Assembly (NCBI GenBank): GCA_937893785.1
Contig: CALCSP010000078.1
Location: 1 to 15,147 of the forward strand
From: an uncultured Verrucomicrobiales bacterium
GTDB lineage: Bacteria; Verrucomicrobiota; Verrucomicrobiia; Verrucomicrobiales; DEV007
Direction of reading: 5' to 3'
DNA: 15,147 bases
Program-made: the position numbers and the translations under genes
Notes under the pieces: generated by a model
Told to the model about the DNA's origin: nothing
The model's database searches: none
The model's input: the letters and a program-made list of their open reading frames with translations, nothing else
Part shown: positions 1-5,956 of the stretch, in pieces
How the letters are laid out: the number at the start of each line of letters is the position of its first letter
How positions within the stretch are numbered: the first letter of the stretch is position 1

Positions 1-2
1 AG

Positions 3-74
3 CCTGAGCCAAAGCCTGAGGAAACTTTGAAACCTAAGCTGCCAGCAAAGGAACCAATTCTTCCGCCCGAGTAG
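3..74 (+). CDS. C-terminal end of a Pro/Glu/Lys-rich protein (partial)
   Basis: The third forward frame is open from the window edge to a TAG at 72-74 and encodes about 23 residues rich in proline, glutamate and lysine (PEPKPEE then LKPKLP). This low-complexity charged tail resembles the proline-rich tails or linkers of envelope proteins, but the family cannot be told from so little. The DNA contains a repeated AGCCTGAG (1-8 and 13-20), so the tail may be the end of a longer PEPK-type repeat. The gene would run convergently with the foldase gene downstream. Coding status rests on the open frame and the composition only. Confidence 0.4.
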   Translation, partial: PEPKPEETLKPKLPAKEPILPPE

Positions 75-180
75 CCTGTCTTCTCAATCAAACGAGTATC
101 GGTTGGCAATTTGAAATACCTCACACAATCCGCTAGCCATGTAACTTCCCTCGTTCCTCGTATGGAAAGACGAGAAAATA

Positions 181-1248
181 CTATTCCACCCAGATAAATT
201 CAGGAAAATAGCGAACCGTCGCCTTTCGTTTCAGTGAATCGACCAATGCGTCTAAAGCATACTGTCGCTTCTCGGCTTCGATGGCAGCAGCCAATTCTTC
301 CCGAACTGTATCGATGGAGGCACGCTCCTCCGGCTTCCGCTCAAGGACTTCAACTAAATGCCATCCAATCTCCGTGGCAAAAGGTGGACTTACTTGATTG
401 TCATCGAGTGAAAAAACTACCGAAACAAAATTTTCGTCCATCCTCTCGCGGGTAAACCACCCAAGTTCGCCTCCGACCGCTCTTGATCTGGAATCCTCTG
501 AAAGCTCAGCAGCAACTTTTTCAAAGGCATCACCTTCCTCCAGTCGCCTTGCAGCAGCACGTATCATGCGTTCAGCCTCGCCATTTTCCTTACCAAGATT
601 TGCAATAAAAATGTGCCTTGCCCTTATACGCTCAGGTAAGGTGCTTGCCTCGGGTTCTTCTCTATAACGCTGCTTTATCTCATCTTCCCGAACCACAATG
701 TGATCGGCTATCACCCTCTCAATCCATTGCCTTTGAACCGATTGGTTTTGCAAGAATGTTTTCAGACGTTGAGCATCGAACCCTTGGTCAGACAATAACT
801 CTGCAAAACGAGCAGGATCAGCTATACCCCGAAGGAAACCGCCACGAGCAGGAAGGGCATCCTCAGGTAAGGATCTTGATTCATGGTGCCTTGAATAAAA
901 CCATATCAACCGATCCGCGACGAGCTCATTGATAACCAGGACACGGATCGAATTCATGCGCTTAGTATCCACCTTTCCAGGCAATAACCCTCGCTTAAGG
1001 CAGTATTCTCCAACAGCACGATCAAGTTCTTCTCTTCGTATGGGGTGCCCATTGACTGTGGCAACGATCCCCTCGCGCATAGCCAAGGCTTTTGCTGAAA
1101 TCTCATTTTCAGAAGACGCACTCAGCTTGGCGCGCAGAGGTCCTTGAAAAAGGTATAAATCACCAAGTAAATACAATAGGGCGGTCGCGTATACAGCAAA
1201 TCTCCAGCGGAATGTCCTTTTCCCTGTTTGCTCCTCGCTTTCCGGCAT
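181..1248 (-). CDS. Membrane-anchored PpiC-type (parvulin) peptidyl-prolyl isomerase
   Basis: This is a SurA/PrsA-like foldase that would catalyse proline cis-trans isomerisation in exported proteins. Numbered from an upstream GTG at 1260, residues 21-39 form one hydrophobic segment (AVYATALLYLLGDLYL) that acts as an uncleaved N-terminal anchor. Residues 66-200 are a SurA-like N-domain (VATVNGHPI, then helices). A parvulin domain covers about 212-308, with RARHIFIA, the GGELGWF core and a closing GWHLVEVLERKP. The ATG at 1248 is preferred over the GTG at 1260 because GGTGAG lies 7 nt before it, one of the few Shine-Dalgarno-like sites in the window. The gene is single, divergent from the PilZ-like gene and convergent with the partial gene at the left edge. 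The family is clear; the client proteins are unknown. Confidence 0.88.
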   Translation of the reverse strand: MPESEEQTGKRTFRWRFAVYATALLYLLGDLYLFQGPLRAKLSASSENEISAKALAMREGIVATVNGHPIRREELDRAVGEYCLKRGLLPGKVDTKRMNSIRVLVINELVADRLIWFYSRHHESRSLPEDALPARGGFLRGIADPARFAELLSDQGFDAQRLKTFLQNQSVQRQWIERVIADHIVVREDEIKQRYREEPEASTLPERIRARHIFIANLGKENGEAERMIRAAARRLEEGDAFEKVAAELSEDSRSRAVGGELGWFTRERMDENFVSVVFSLDDNQVSPPFATEIGWHLVEVLERKPEERASIDTVREELAAAIEAEKRQYALDALVDSLKRKATVRYFPEFIWVE

Positions 1249-1323
1249 TACAGCTCTCACCGCAGTATTGCTAAACGATCATCTGTAAACATGAAAATTA
1301 AAAACTTTTCTGGGCTGTGGAAA

Positions 1324-1351
1324 TTGACTTGCCTTACCCCGATGCTAGTAT
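1324..1351 (+). promoter_or_regulatory. Putative sigma70-type promoter of the PilZ-like gene
   Basis: TTGACT (1324-1329) is followed after 16 bp by TAGTAT (1346-1351). This matches the -35 consensus at five of six positions and the -10 at four of six. Transcription would begin near 1358, leaving a leader of about 45 nt before the ATG at 1403. The site lies in the 150-bp divergent region between the foldase and PilZ-like genes. Confidence 0.4.
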
Positions 1352-1402
1352 GGTTTATCCTCGGAGTTGAAGCCCCATAATGGTGCTTAACCCACCCTCA
1401 AC

Positions 1403-1852
1403 ATGGCGTTTAGTTATTCACATACTGACAGCCGGAAGCATTCAGGTGAAATCCCTGAATCTCCTGTAAGCAAGTTGCTTTACGTGAACAGCCAAGGGAT
1501 GGTTTTTGAATCCGTAAAGGCTTTCGAGTCTGGATCCAGACTGGCTATTGGTCTGCACCTGCGCAAGATTCGTGGAGATCTTGGGCTTTTGAATTCAAAA
1601 GAGGATTCCGCTTGCAACCGCTTTCTCAGACTCGAGGGGATTGTCGTCGATTGTAAAATGATGGCAGCTTCGCCTGCTCGTCATTCCTATCAGGTTACAC
1701 TCATCTTTGACAAGCTTGACAAGGAAGACCGATTATTGCTCGAAGGCATTGAAGGCCAACACTCCGGGAACCTAGACAGCACTCGGAGAACGGGACAAAC
1801 CGGCATCTCAAGAAGCCGCTATCAAATCCCTAACCCAGGAGGCTTAAACTAG
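1403..1852 (+). CDS. Small degenerate PilZ-like domain protein
   Basis: This is a 149-residue soluble protein without signal peptide. Residues 25-54 (LLYVNSQGMVFESVKAFESG onward, then IGLHLRK) resemble the PilZ strand pattern of a small-residue turn, a hydrophobic strand and GxxLxIxLHL. Residues 75-115 contain LEGIVVDCK and YQVTLIFDKLDKEDRLLLEG, resembling the second half of a PilZ barrel. The c-di-GMP signature is not intact: no RxxxR precedes the barrel, and the (D/N)xSxxG position reads YVNSQG. It may be a PilZ-fold protein that does not bind the nucleotide, or an unrelated small barrel. The last 30 residues are polar and probably disordered. No Shine-Dalgarno is present; CCCTCAAC abuts the ATG. 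Confidence 0.5.
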   Translation: MAFSYSHTDSRKHSGEIPESPVSKLLYVNSQGMVFESVKAFESGSRLAIGLHLRKIRGDLGLLNSKEDSACNRFLRLEGIVVDCKMMAASPARHSYQVTLIFDKLDKEDRLLLEGIEGQHSGNLDSTRRTGQTGISRSRYQIPNPGGLN

Positions 1853-1910
1853 CCCAATCCTTCCGATTGAAAGAGCTAAAAGGAGCCTCTTGCCCCAACC
1901 CGGACTGGGA

Positions 1911-2636
1911 TTACTTCCTCTTCCAAACACTCGCCTGAGCCATGCTCCACTGATACTTGCGGGCATGTTCACGTATCAGAAACGGCATATCCCTGAAATT
2001 TAGCAGGTTAAACTTAGCTGATAGTTTTTCTTTAAGCCATTGAGCGGTTGGCTCAATCGGCCAGTTTTCCGGTGTTGTAAACTCTCCAAGCCAGGTACAG
2101 GGAGTTGTAAGGATCAATAGTCCGTCTTTGGCCACCAAGCCTGGTAGAGAAGAAAGAAATTGTTCCGGCTCTGGCAGGCGACACAAAAGATTGGCTGCAT
2201 GCAGCACATCAAATTTCCCAAGTCTGCAACTAAGGTCTAACGCATTGCCTGCTTCAAAACGAATACGCTCCGGCCTCGATTTTTCAGGTCTACGCGCAAC
2301 CAGTTCCGTGGAAATTTTCCCCTCTTCAAGTCGATGATAGGTCAATTCTCCCTCCTTTCGCAAATGCTCAGCAGCTTTAATAAACTGCTCTGATAAATCA
2401 ATTCCAACCACCTCACTGCAAAATGCCGAAAGCTCAAAGCTTGATCTCCCAACAGCGCAACCTAGGTCGAGCGCGCGTGCACGTGGCACGCTCGGATCAA
2501 TATTGTCGGCCACGCTTCGCCGTGGAAATTCCAAAGCCGTAACAGGGCCACCTGAATATGGAAGTATCTCGTCTGCAGAACCGTAGTGGAAAAGCAAGTA
2601 TTGGTCGAGCAGGGCCTGCGACTCGTAAGGATTCAC
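1911..2636 (-). CDS. Putative mercaptohistidine N1-methyltransferase (OvoA C-terminal type), stand-alone
   Basis: This is a class I SAM-dependent methyltransferase resembling the C-terminal domain of OvoA (putative 4-mercaptohistidine N1-methyltransferase family), which methylates the imidazole ring in ovothiol synthesis. Visible features are an N-terminal YESQALLDQYLLFHYG, SAM motif I DLGCAVGRSSFELS (57-70), VVGIDLS (77-82), HAANLLCRLPEP (146-157), TTPCTWLGEFT (177-187) and the ending FLIREHARKYQWSMAQASVW. The 241-residue length fits the free-standing domain. The start is GTG, placed so that the conserved N-terminus is kept; no ATG is in frame upstream. It lies 8 bp after the M29-like gene and is surely cotranscribed with it. 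The partner enzymes (sulfoxide synthase domain and C-S lyase) are not in the window, so the true substrate is open. Confidence 0.8.
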   Translation of the reverse strand: MNPYESQALLDQYLLFHYGSADEILPYSGGPVTALEFPRRSVADNIDPSVPRARALDLGCAVGRSSFELSAFCSEVVGIDLSEQFIKAAEHLRKEGELTYHRLEEGKISTELVARRPEKSRPERIRFEAGNALDLSCRLGKFDVLHAANLLCRLPEPEQFLSSLPGLVAKDGLLILTTPCTWLGEFTTPENWPIEPTAQWLKEKLSAKFNLLNFRDMPFLIREHARKYQWSMAQASVWKRK

Positions 2637-2644
2637 ATCAATAA

Positions 2645-3832
2645 TCAGCTCAAGGCATCAATCAGGTATTGGCCAGGCCTGAAGTGCTCAATCAAGACCT
2701 CTTCCTGATCACCACGTTTCATTCTAGCCTGACTAATGTCAAAATTGGGAGTCTTGTGGGGCGCAAAAAGAATATCGTCATGAGTAGAATTGCCATGCTT
2801 TTTGAACATTCCGGGGATGATATCACCTCCAAGGTGATCATCCCGGCCGGTAGCTAGGTGACAGGTTCCAAGAATCTTCTCGTCTTGTATATCAGCACCT
2901 GCCACCGGAAGAACCTGAGTTCCAAATCCGAGTTCTCCAAGTGTTCCAGTCATTGGGTCATCTGCAAGACGCGCATTGTGAAGGTCTATTCTCTTCTGAG
3001 AACCCTCAATTAAGGTACTGGAGATTATATTTCGGTCCTGAACATGAAGAATACCCAAAGTGCCATCTTCATACTTCATGGGAAACTGCCCTTCCGCTCC
3101 CACTGGCACAAAGTAAACTTCACCAGCAGGCAAATTGGCCACGTCCGGATTTTTGCCCCGGCACAAGCCATGCGATTTCTGGGCCTCCTGCCCATCTAGA
3201 AACAGTTTTACGGTCAGGACACGACCATCCTCAAGAGTGAAGTCAATTTCCACTTCATCAGCTCCGGTCATCGCCTGACGGAGTTTCTCTGCATCCTCAG
3301 ACACTTCCAAGTAATCCACCGCGAGCCCTGTCTTCAGTATGATGTCATTAAGACCGTGCAAAGTTGCACCTCGAAAACCAAACTCTTTGCACTTGGAGGT
3401 TAGCGGAGCAGTCGCACTCCAGTCAGAAATACAGAGTATGATATCGTACCGGGAGTAAACATCCGCATCCAGAGACAATAAGTTCCCCTGACTGTCGAAA
3501 CACTGGTCATCCATGTCGAGATTTGATCCTCCGGTTGCTTTAAAGGCAAACATATCACCTCCCGTCATACTCAAATCGGACATCACATTATCTCTAAGGC
3601 CCAAGAAAAATTTTTCATGTGCCTTGCACTGTACCGGAAACATATCGGGATTCTTTAGGAAAGAGAAATCCTTCATGAAAATCTCGGGTTCGTCGAAATC
3701 CGTCAGCAAACAAACACGGCAGTTTTCAATCGGATCGAACACTGTGGTAAGAAGCCGCTTTAGACTGAAATCCGGAAATACCCTTTGAGAGGGATCCAAA
3801 ACAATAGGGGAATCTGATGGTGCCAAGGGCAT
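2645..3832 (-). CDS. M29/NicX-superfamily metallohydrolase (aminopeptidase-like)
   Basis: This is a 395-residue cytoplasmic protein whose C-terminal half carries the metal-site pattern of M29 aminopeptidases and of the related NicX ring-cleaving enzymes. Visible are NLPAGEVYFVPV (233-244, Glu238), LGELGFGTQ (298-306, Glu300), EKILGTCHLATG (318-329, His325) and HDDILFAP (351-358, His351 and Asp353). The first half (1-190) is less conserved and contains a Rossmann-like stretch, DIILCISDW. With the metal ligands intact it should be catalytic; peptidase and non-peptidase members look alike at this level. It leads the two-gene operon with the OvoA-type methyltransferase, which suggests a shared small-molecule substrate, perhaps a histidine-derived compound (inference). 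There is no Shine-Dalgarno; TATTAA lies 5 nt before the ATG. Confidence 0.68.
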   Translation of the reverse strand: MPLAPSDSPIVLDPSQRVFPDFSLKRLLTTVFDPIENCRVCLLTDFDEPEIFMKDFSFLKNPDMFPVQCKAHEKFFLGLRDNVMSDLSMTGGDMFAFKATGGSNLDMDDQCFDSQGNLLSLDADVYSRYDIILCISDWSATAPLTSKCKEFGFRGATLHGLNDIILKTGLAVDYLEVSEDAEKLRQAMTGADEVEIDFTLEDGRVLTVKLFLDGQEAQKSHGLCRGKNPDVANLPAGEVYFVPVGAEGQFPMKYEDGTLGILHVQDRNIISSTLIEGSQKRIDLHNARLADDPMTGTLGELGFGTQVLPVAGADIQDEKILGTCHLATGRDDHLGGDIIPGMFKKHGNSTHDDILFAPHKTPNFDISQARMKRGDQEEVLIEHFRPGQYLIDALS

Positions 3833-3893
3833 AATAATTAATAGGAATATCGAAAAAGGAATGAGGAAAATGTAAAACTGCGCCTAGACAGTT

Positions 3894-3899
3894 TATAAT
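3894..3899 (+). promoter_or_regulatory. Consensus -10 box TATAAT close to the SDR start
   Basis: A perfect TATAAT ends 9 nt before the ATG of the SDR gene. Transcription from it would start at or just before the start codon, giving a leaderless or nearly leaderless message and excluding the GGAG that overlaps this space. The -35 at 17-bp spacing is poor (TGTAAA, 3871-3876). Confidence 0.35.
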
Positions 3900-3908
3900 G
3901 CTGGAGAA

Positions 3909-4613
3909 ATGTCAAAAGATAGTAGCCACAAAAGAATACGCACCGTTGTCATTACCGGTTCTACACGAGGTATTGGGAAAGAGATGGCCAGAGGGTTCGC
4001 TCAAAAAGGCTGGCAAGTAGCGGGTTGCTCCCGATCACCTGCAGATTTGGAAAAACTGTCGACAGAACTTGGCCCGGAGCACCTTTTTGATGTGGTTGAC
4101 GTGTCCGATGACCTCTCTGTAAAGGCATTTGCCGAGCAAGTAGTGAAAACGCACGGCAGCCCAGATTTACTGGTGAATAACGCTGCACTAATGAATGACC
4201 CAGCACCATTATGGGAAATACCTGCAGCTGAGTTTGATCGGTTAACTGCAGTAAATATCAACGGGATCGCAAACATGATTCGCCATTTCACTGGCCCAAT
4301 GATCAGTCAGGGCACTGGTGTTATTGTAAACCTGAGTTCTGGTTGGGGCCGCTCAACTTCTTCAGATGTGGCCCCCTATTGCGCCACTAAGTGGGCTGTT
4401 GAGGGGCTGACGGCTGCTTTAGCACAGGAACTACCCGGTGACCTAGCCGCCGTTTCACTCAATCCCGGGGTGATTGATACTGACATGCTGCGGCAATGTT
4501 GGGGTGATGCCGCTGCCAATTGTGAGAAACCTGCTGAATGGGCGCGCAATGCAGTACCTTTTCTGGAACAGCTCTCGGCTAAGGACAACGGTCGCCAATT
4601 GAGCGCACCTTAG
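3909..4613 (+). CDS. Classical short-chain dehydrogenase/reductase (SDR)
   Basis: This NAD(P)-dependent oxidoreductase of 234 residues has all classical SDR elements: cofactor loop TGSTRGIG (16-23), an acidic DVVDVSD stretch, NNAA (90-93), NLSS with the catalytic Ser (141-144) and YCATK with Tyr157 and Lys161, then NPGVIDTDM (185-193). Ser41-Arg42 after the second strand hints at NADP preference. The substrate cannot be read from the sequence. GGAG lies only 2 nt before the ATG, closer than usual. The gene is divergent from the M29/methyltransferase operon across 76 bp and stands alone. The next in-frame ATG lies inside the first helix, so this start is firm. Confidence 0.9.
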   Translation: MSKDSSHKRIRTVVITGSTRGIGKEMARGFAQKGWQVAGCSRSPADLEKLSTELGPEHLFDVVDVSDDLSVKAFAEQVVKTHGSPDLLVNNAALMNDPAPLWEIPAAEFDRLTAVNINGIANMIRHFTGPMISQGTGVIVNLSSGWGRSTSSDVAPYCATKWAVEGLTAALAQELPGDLAAVSLNPGVIDTDMLRQCWGDAAANCEKPAEWARNAVPFLEQLSAKDNGRQLSAP

Positions 4614-4708
4614 TGCACGGTAAATCAGAAGGGTGACACAAAGAGCGCCTGAGCAAAGAGACTGAGAAAGATGAGCAGAGTGTCATGCACATTTCTCTTG
4701 ACTTACTT

Positions 4709-4739
4709 AGGTTATATTAATAATCAAAAGAGGTTATAT
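4709..4739. repeat. Tandem AGGTTATAT direct repeat at two-turn spacing
   Basis: AGGTTATAT occurs at 4709-4717 and again at 4731-4739, 22 bp apart centre to centre, which is two helical turns. The pair lies just upstream of the small basic gene and overlaps the region where its promoter should be (TTGACT at 4698-4703). It could be a paired regulator site, or chance in AT-rich DNA. Confidence 0.3.
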
Positions 4740-4759
4740 AGTCTAATTCCGCTACCATT

Positions 4760-4993
4760 ATGATGTCCATACTCGCCCGCATACCTTGGCTCCCACGCAA
4801 TTCGAAAAACTCCAACGATGCGATTCGAGATGTTGCTGAATTGCTGGCACAGGGAAAATCAAGGCGCCGGTCGAAGAACCTGAAGTTTGTGCGGAAAAAA
4901 GACCGCATTAAATCACCCACCCACCTTTTTGGAAGGGAACAACTCCGGGAAGCCATCATTCATGCCGTAGTGATTGAGGACAAAAAGAAATAA
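4760..4993 (+). CDS. Small very basic protein of unknown function
   Basis: I do not recognise this 77-residue protein. It is strongly basic: about a quarter of its residues are Lys or Arg, with clusters SRRRSKNLKFVRKKDR (about residues 34-49) and a C-terminal KKK. A short hydrophobic N-terminus (MMSILARIPWLP) precedes an amphipathic helix-like stretch (NDAIRDVAELLAQG). There is no cysteine pair or zinc motif. The composition would suit a nucleic-acid or ribosome-binding protein, but that is inference. Two ATGs are adjacent and neither has a Shine-Dalgarno. The next gene in the same direction begins 52 bp downstream. A reading frame on the opposite strand of the same DNA is judged to be a shadow. 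Confidence 0.5.
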   Translation: MMSILARIPWLPRNSKNSNDAIRDVAELLAQGKSRRRSKNLKFVRKKDRIKSPTHLFGREQLREAIIHAVVIEDKKK

Positions 4994-5008
4994 CCGTTTT
5001 CGAAACCA

Positions 5009-5030
5009 GGGCAGAGCAGGGTGTCTGCCC
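5009..5030. other. Perfect 7-bp inverted repeat between two genes
   Basis: GGGCAGA (5009-5015) and TCTGCCC (5024-5030) can form a perfect stem with an 8-nt loop. It lies 15 nt after the small basic gene and 16 nt before the TTG start of the next gene. No T-run follows, so it is not a typical intrinsic terminator. It could be an attenuating or stabilising RNA hairpin, or an operator. Confidence 0.35.
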
Positions 5031-5045
5031 TCATGCTAACCGACT

Positions 5046-5924
5046 TTGTATTTTCCACGCTATTGGCACCTTAGCTCATCTGAAGCCACCAACCCGGAAA
5101 GTGGTGCTCAGTTGCCGCTGAACGTCTGGGGATGGGATGACAATTCTGAGGAAGCCGCCAAGCAACTCTCCGAAAAACGACTTGCCCGAGTCGTAGAGCG
5201 CTTTAAAAAAGGAATTCAGCCTCAATGGAACTCATGGTATGAATATGAGGACCGCCCGCTTAGAGAAGAGCGTATTGAAGAAATCTCAGGAGAATCAGGT
5301 CTAAGTGCCGTGGTGACAAGGGCCAAGTCAGGGCCACTTATACTCAATACCGCAGGGATCATGTTCGTGGATATTGACCTGCCTGAATTCTACCTGCAAC
5401 CCTCGGCGCGTGGCTGTCTTGGGCTGCTTTTCCCCGGAAAAAAACCCGAGAACCCCGGACAAAAATCCACCCATTATACGGTAACTCTGGCTAAAATTGA
5501 AAAAGCCGCCTCTTTGCAACCCGATTTCGCCGCCAGATGCTATGAAACTCCGAATGGATTCCGCCTTTTAGTCACCGACAAAGTCTACGATCCCAAAAGG
5601 GGCGTCAGTAAAAACATCCTCCAATCTTTTGGAGCAGACCCACTTTTCACGCGACTCTGCGAGAAACAATCTTGCTATCGGGCGCGGTTAACCGCAAAAC
5701 CCTGGCGCATTGGCATGAAAGCAGCACCCGCAAACTGGCCGGTGCCTGACAAGCTGATTGCAAAGCATACCCGATGGTTGCAATCCTATGCAAAAGCATG
5801 CGTCGGGACAGGGGCGTGCCGCTTCTTAAAGACCATTGGCACCAGTAATCAAGTTTGTGATGAAGCACAGGTCATCATAAAGATTCATGATGGGCTGGCT
5901 TGCACCGGCGATAAACTTGCCTGA
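5046..5924 (+). CDS. Conserved 292-residue protein of unknown function with VDID motif
   Basis: This resembles a widespread uncharacterised bacterial family that begins YFPRYW and has WGW, RPLREE, LNTAGIMFVDIDLP and YRARLTPKPWR-type motifs; no function is established that I know of. Here these lie at residues 2-7, 28-30, 70-75, 100-113 and 211-221; further conserved-looking blocks are CYETPNGFRLLVT (165-177) and IHDG (280-283). The start is TTG: a TAA at 5037-5039 closes the frame just upstream, and an ATG start would lose the family N-terminus (the next Met is residue 106). There is no signal peptide or membrane segment. The spacing of a DxD motif from a later TxxGFR recalls archaeo-eukaryotic primase-like nucleotidyl-transferases, but that likeness is only visual. 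Confidence 0.72.
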   Translation: MYFPRYWHLSSSEATNPESGAQLPLNVWGWDDNSEEAAKQLSEKRLARVVERFKKGIQPQWNSWYEYEDRPLREERIEEISGESGLSAVVTRAKSGPLILNTAGIMFVDIDLPEFYLQPSARGCLGLLFPGKKPENPGQKSTHYTVTLAKIEKAASLQPDFAARCYETPNGFRLLVTDKVYDPKRGVSKNILQSFGADPLFTRLCEKQSCYRARLTAKPWRIGMKAAPANWPVPDKLIAKHTRWLQSYAKACVGTGACRFLKTIGTSNQVCDEAQVIIKIHDGLACTGDKLA

Positions 5925-5956
5925 CAAAGGTCACTCACAAGCTGCTCGTCTCTTCA

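Noticed and set aside
157..174. CTCGT/ACGAG hairpin between the convergent genes at the left end
   Set aside because: The stem is only 5 bp, and there is no T-run after it in either direction, so a terminator call is not justified.
618..932. Plus-strand frame opposite the PpiC gene
   Set aside because: The opposite strand encodes a clear parvulin-type protein over the same bases; the plus frame has no recognisable features.
4614..4759. Possible gene or RNA in the 146-bp gap after the SDR gene
   Set aside because: The gap is purine-rich, with only imperfect GTGACAC/GTGTCA pairing over a 45-nt loop; no frame or stable structure is convincing.
4717..4959. 80-residue reading frame on the minus strand opposite the small basic gene
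   Set aside because: It is Cys/Arg/Phe-rich without a domain or credible start region, and the plus-strand frame has the more gene-like composition.
5033..5074. Short peptide frame MLTDFVFSTLLAP overlapping the start of the unknown gene
   Set aside because: It has only 13 codons and no ribosome site, and the TTG-started frame keeps the conserved family N-terminus; a leader-peptide role cannot be supported.
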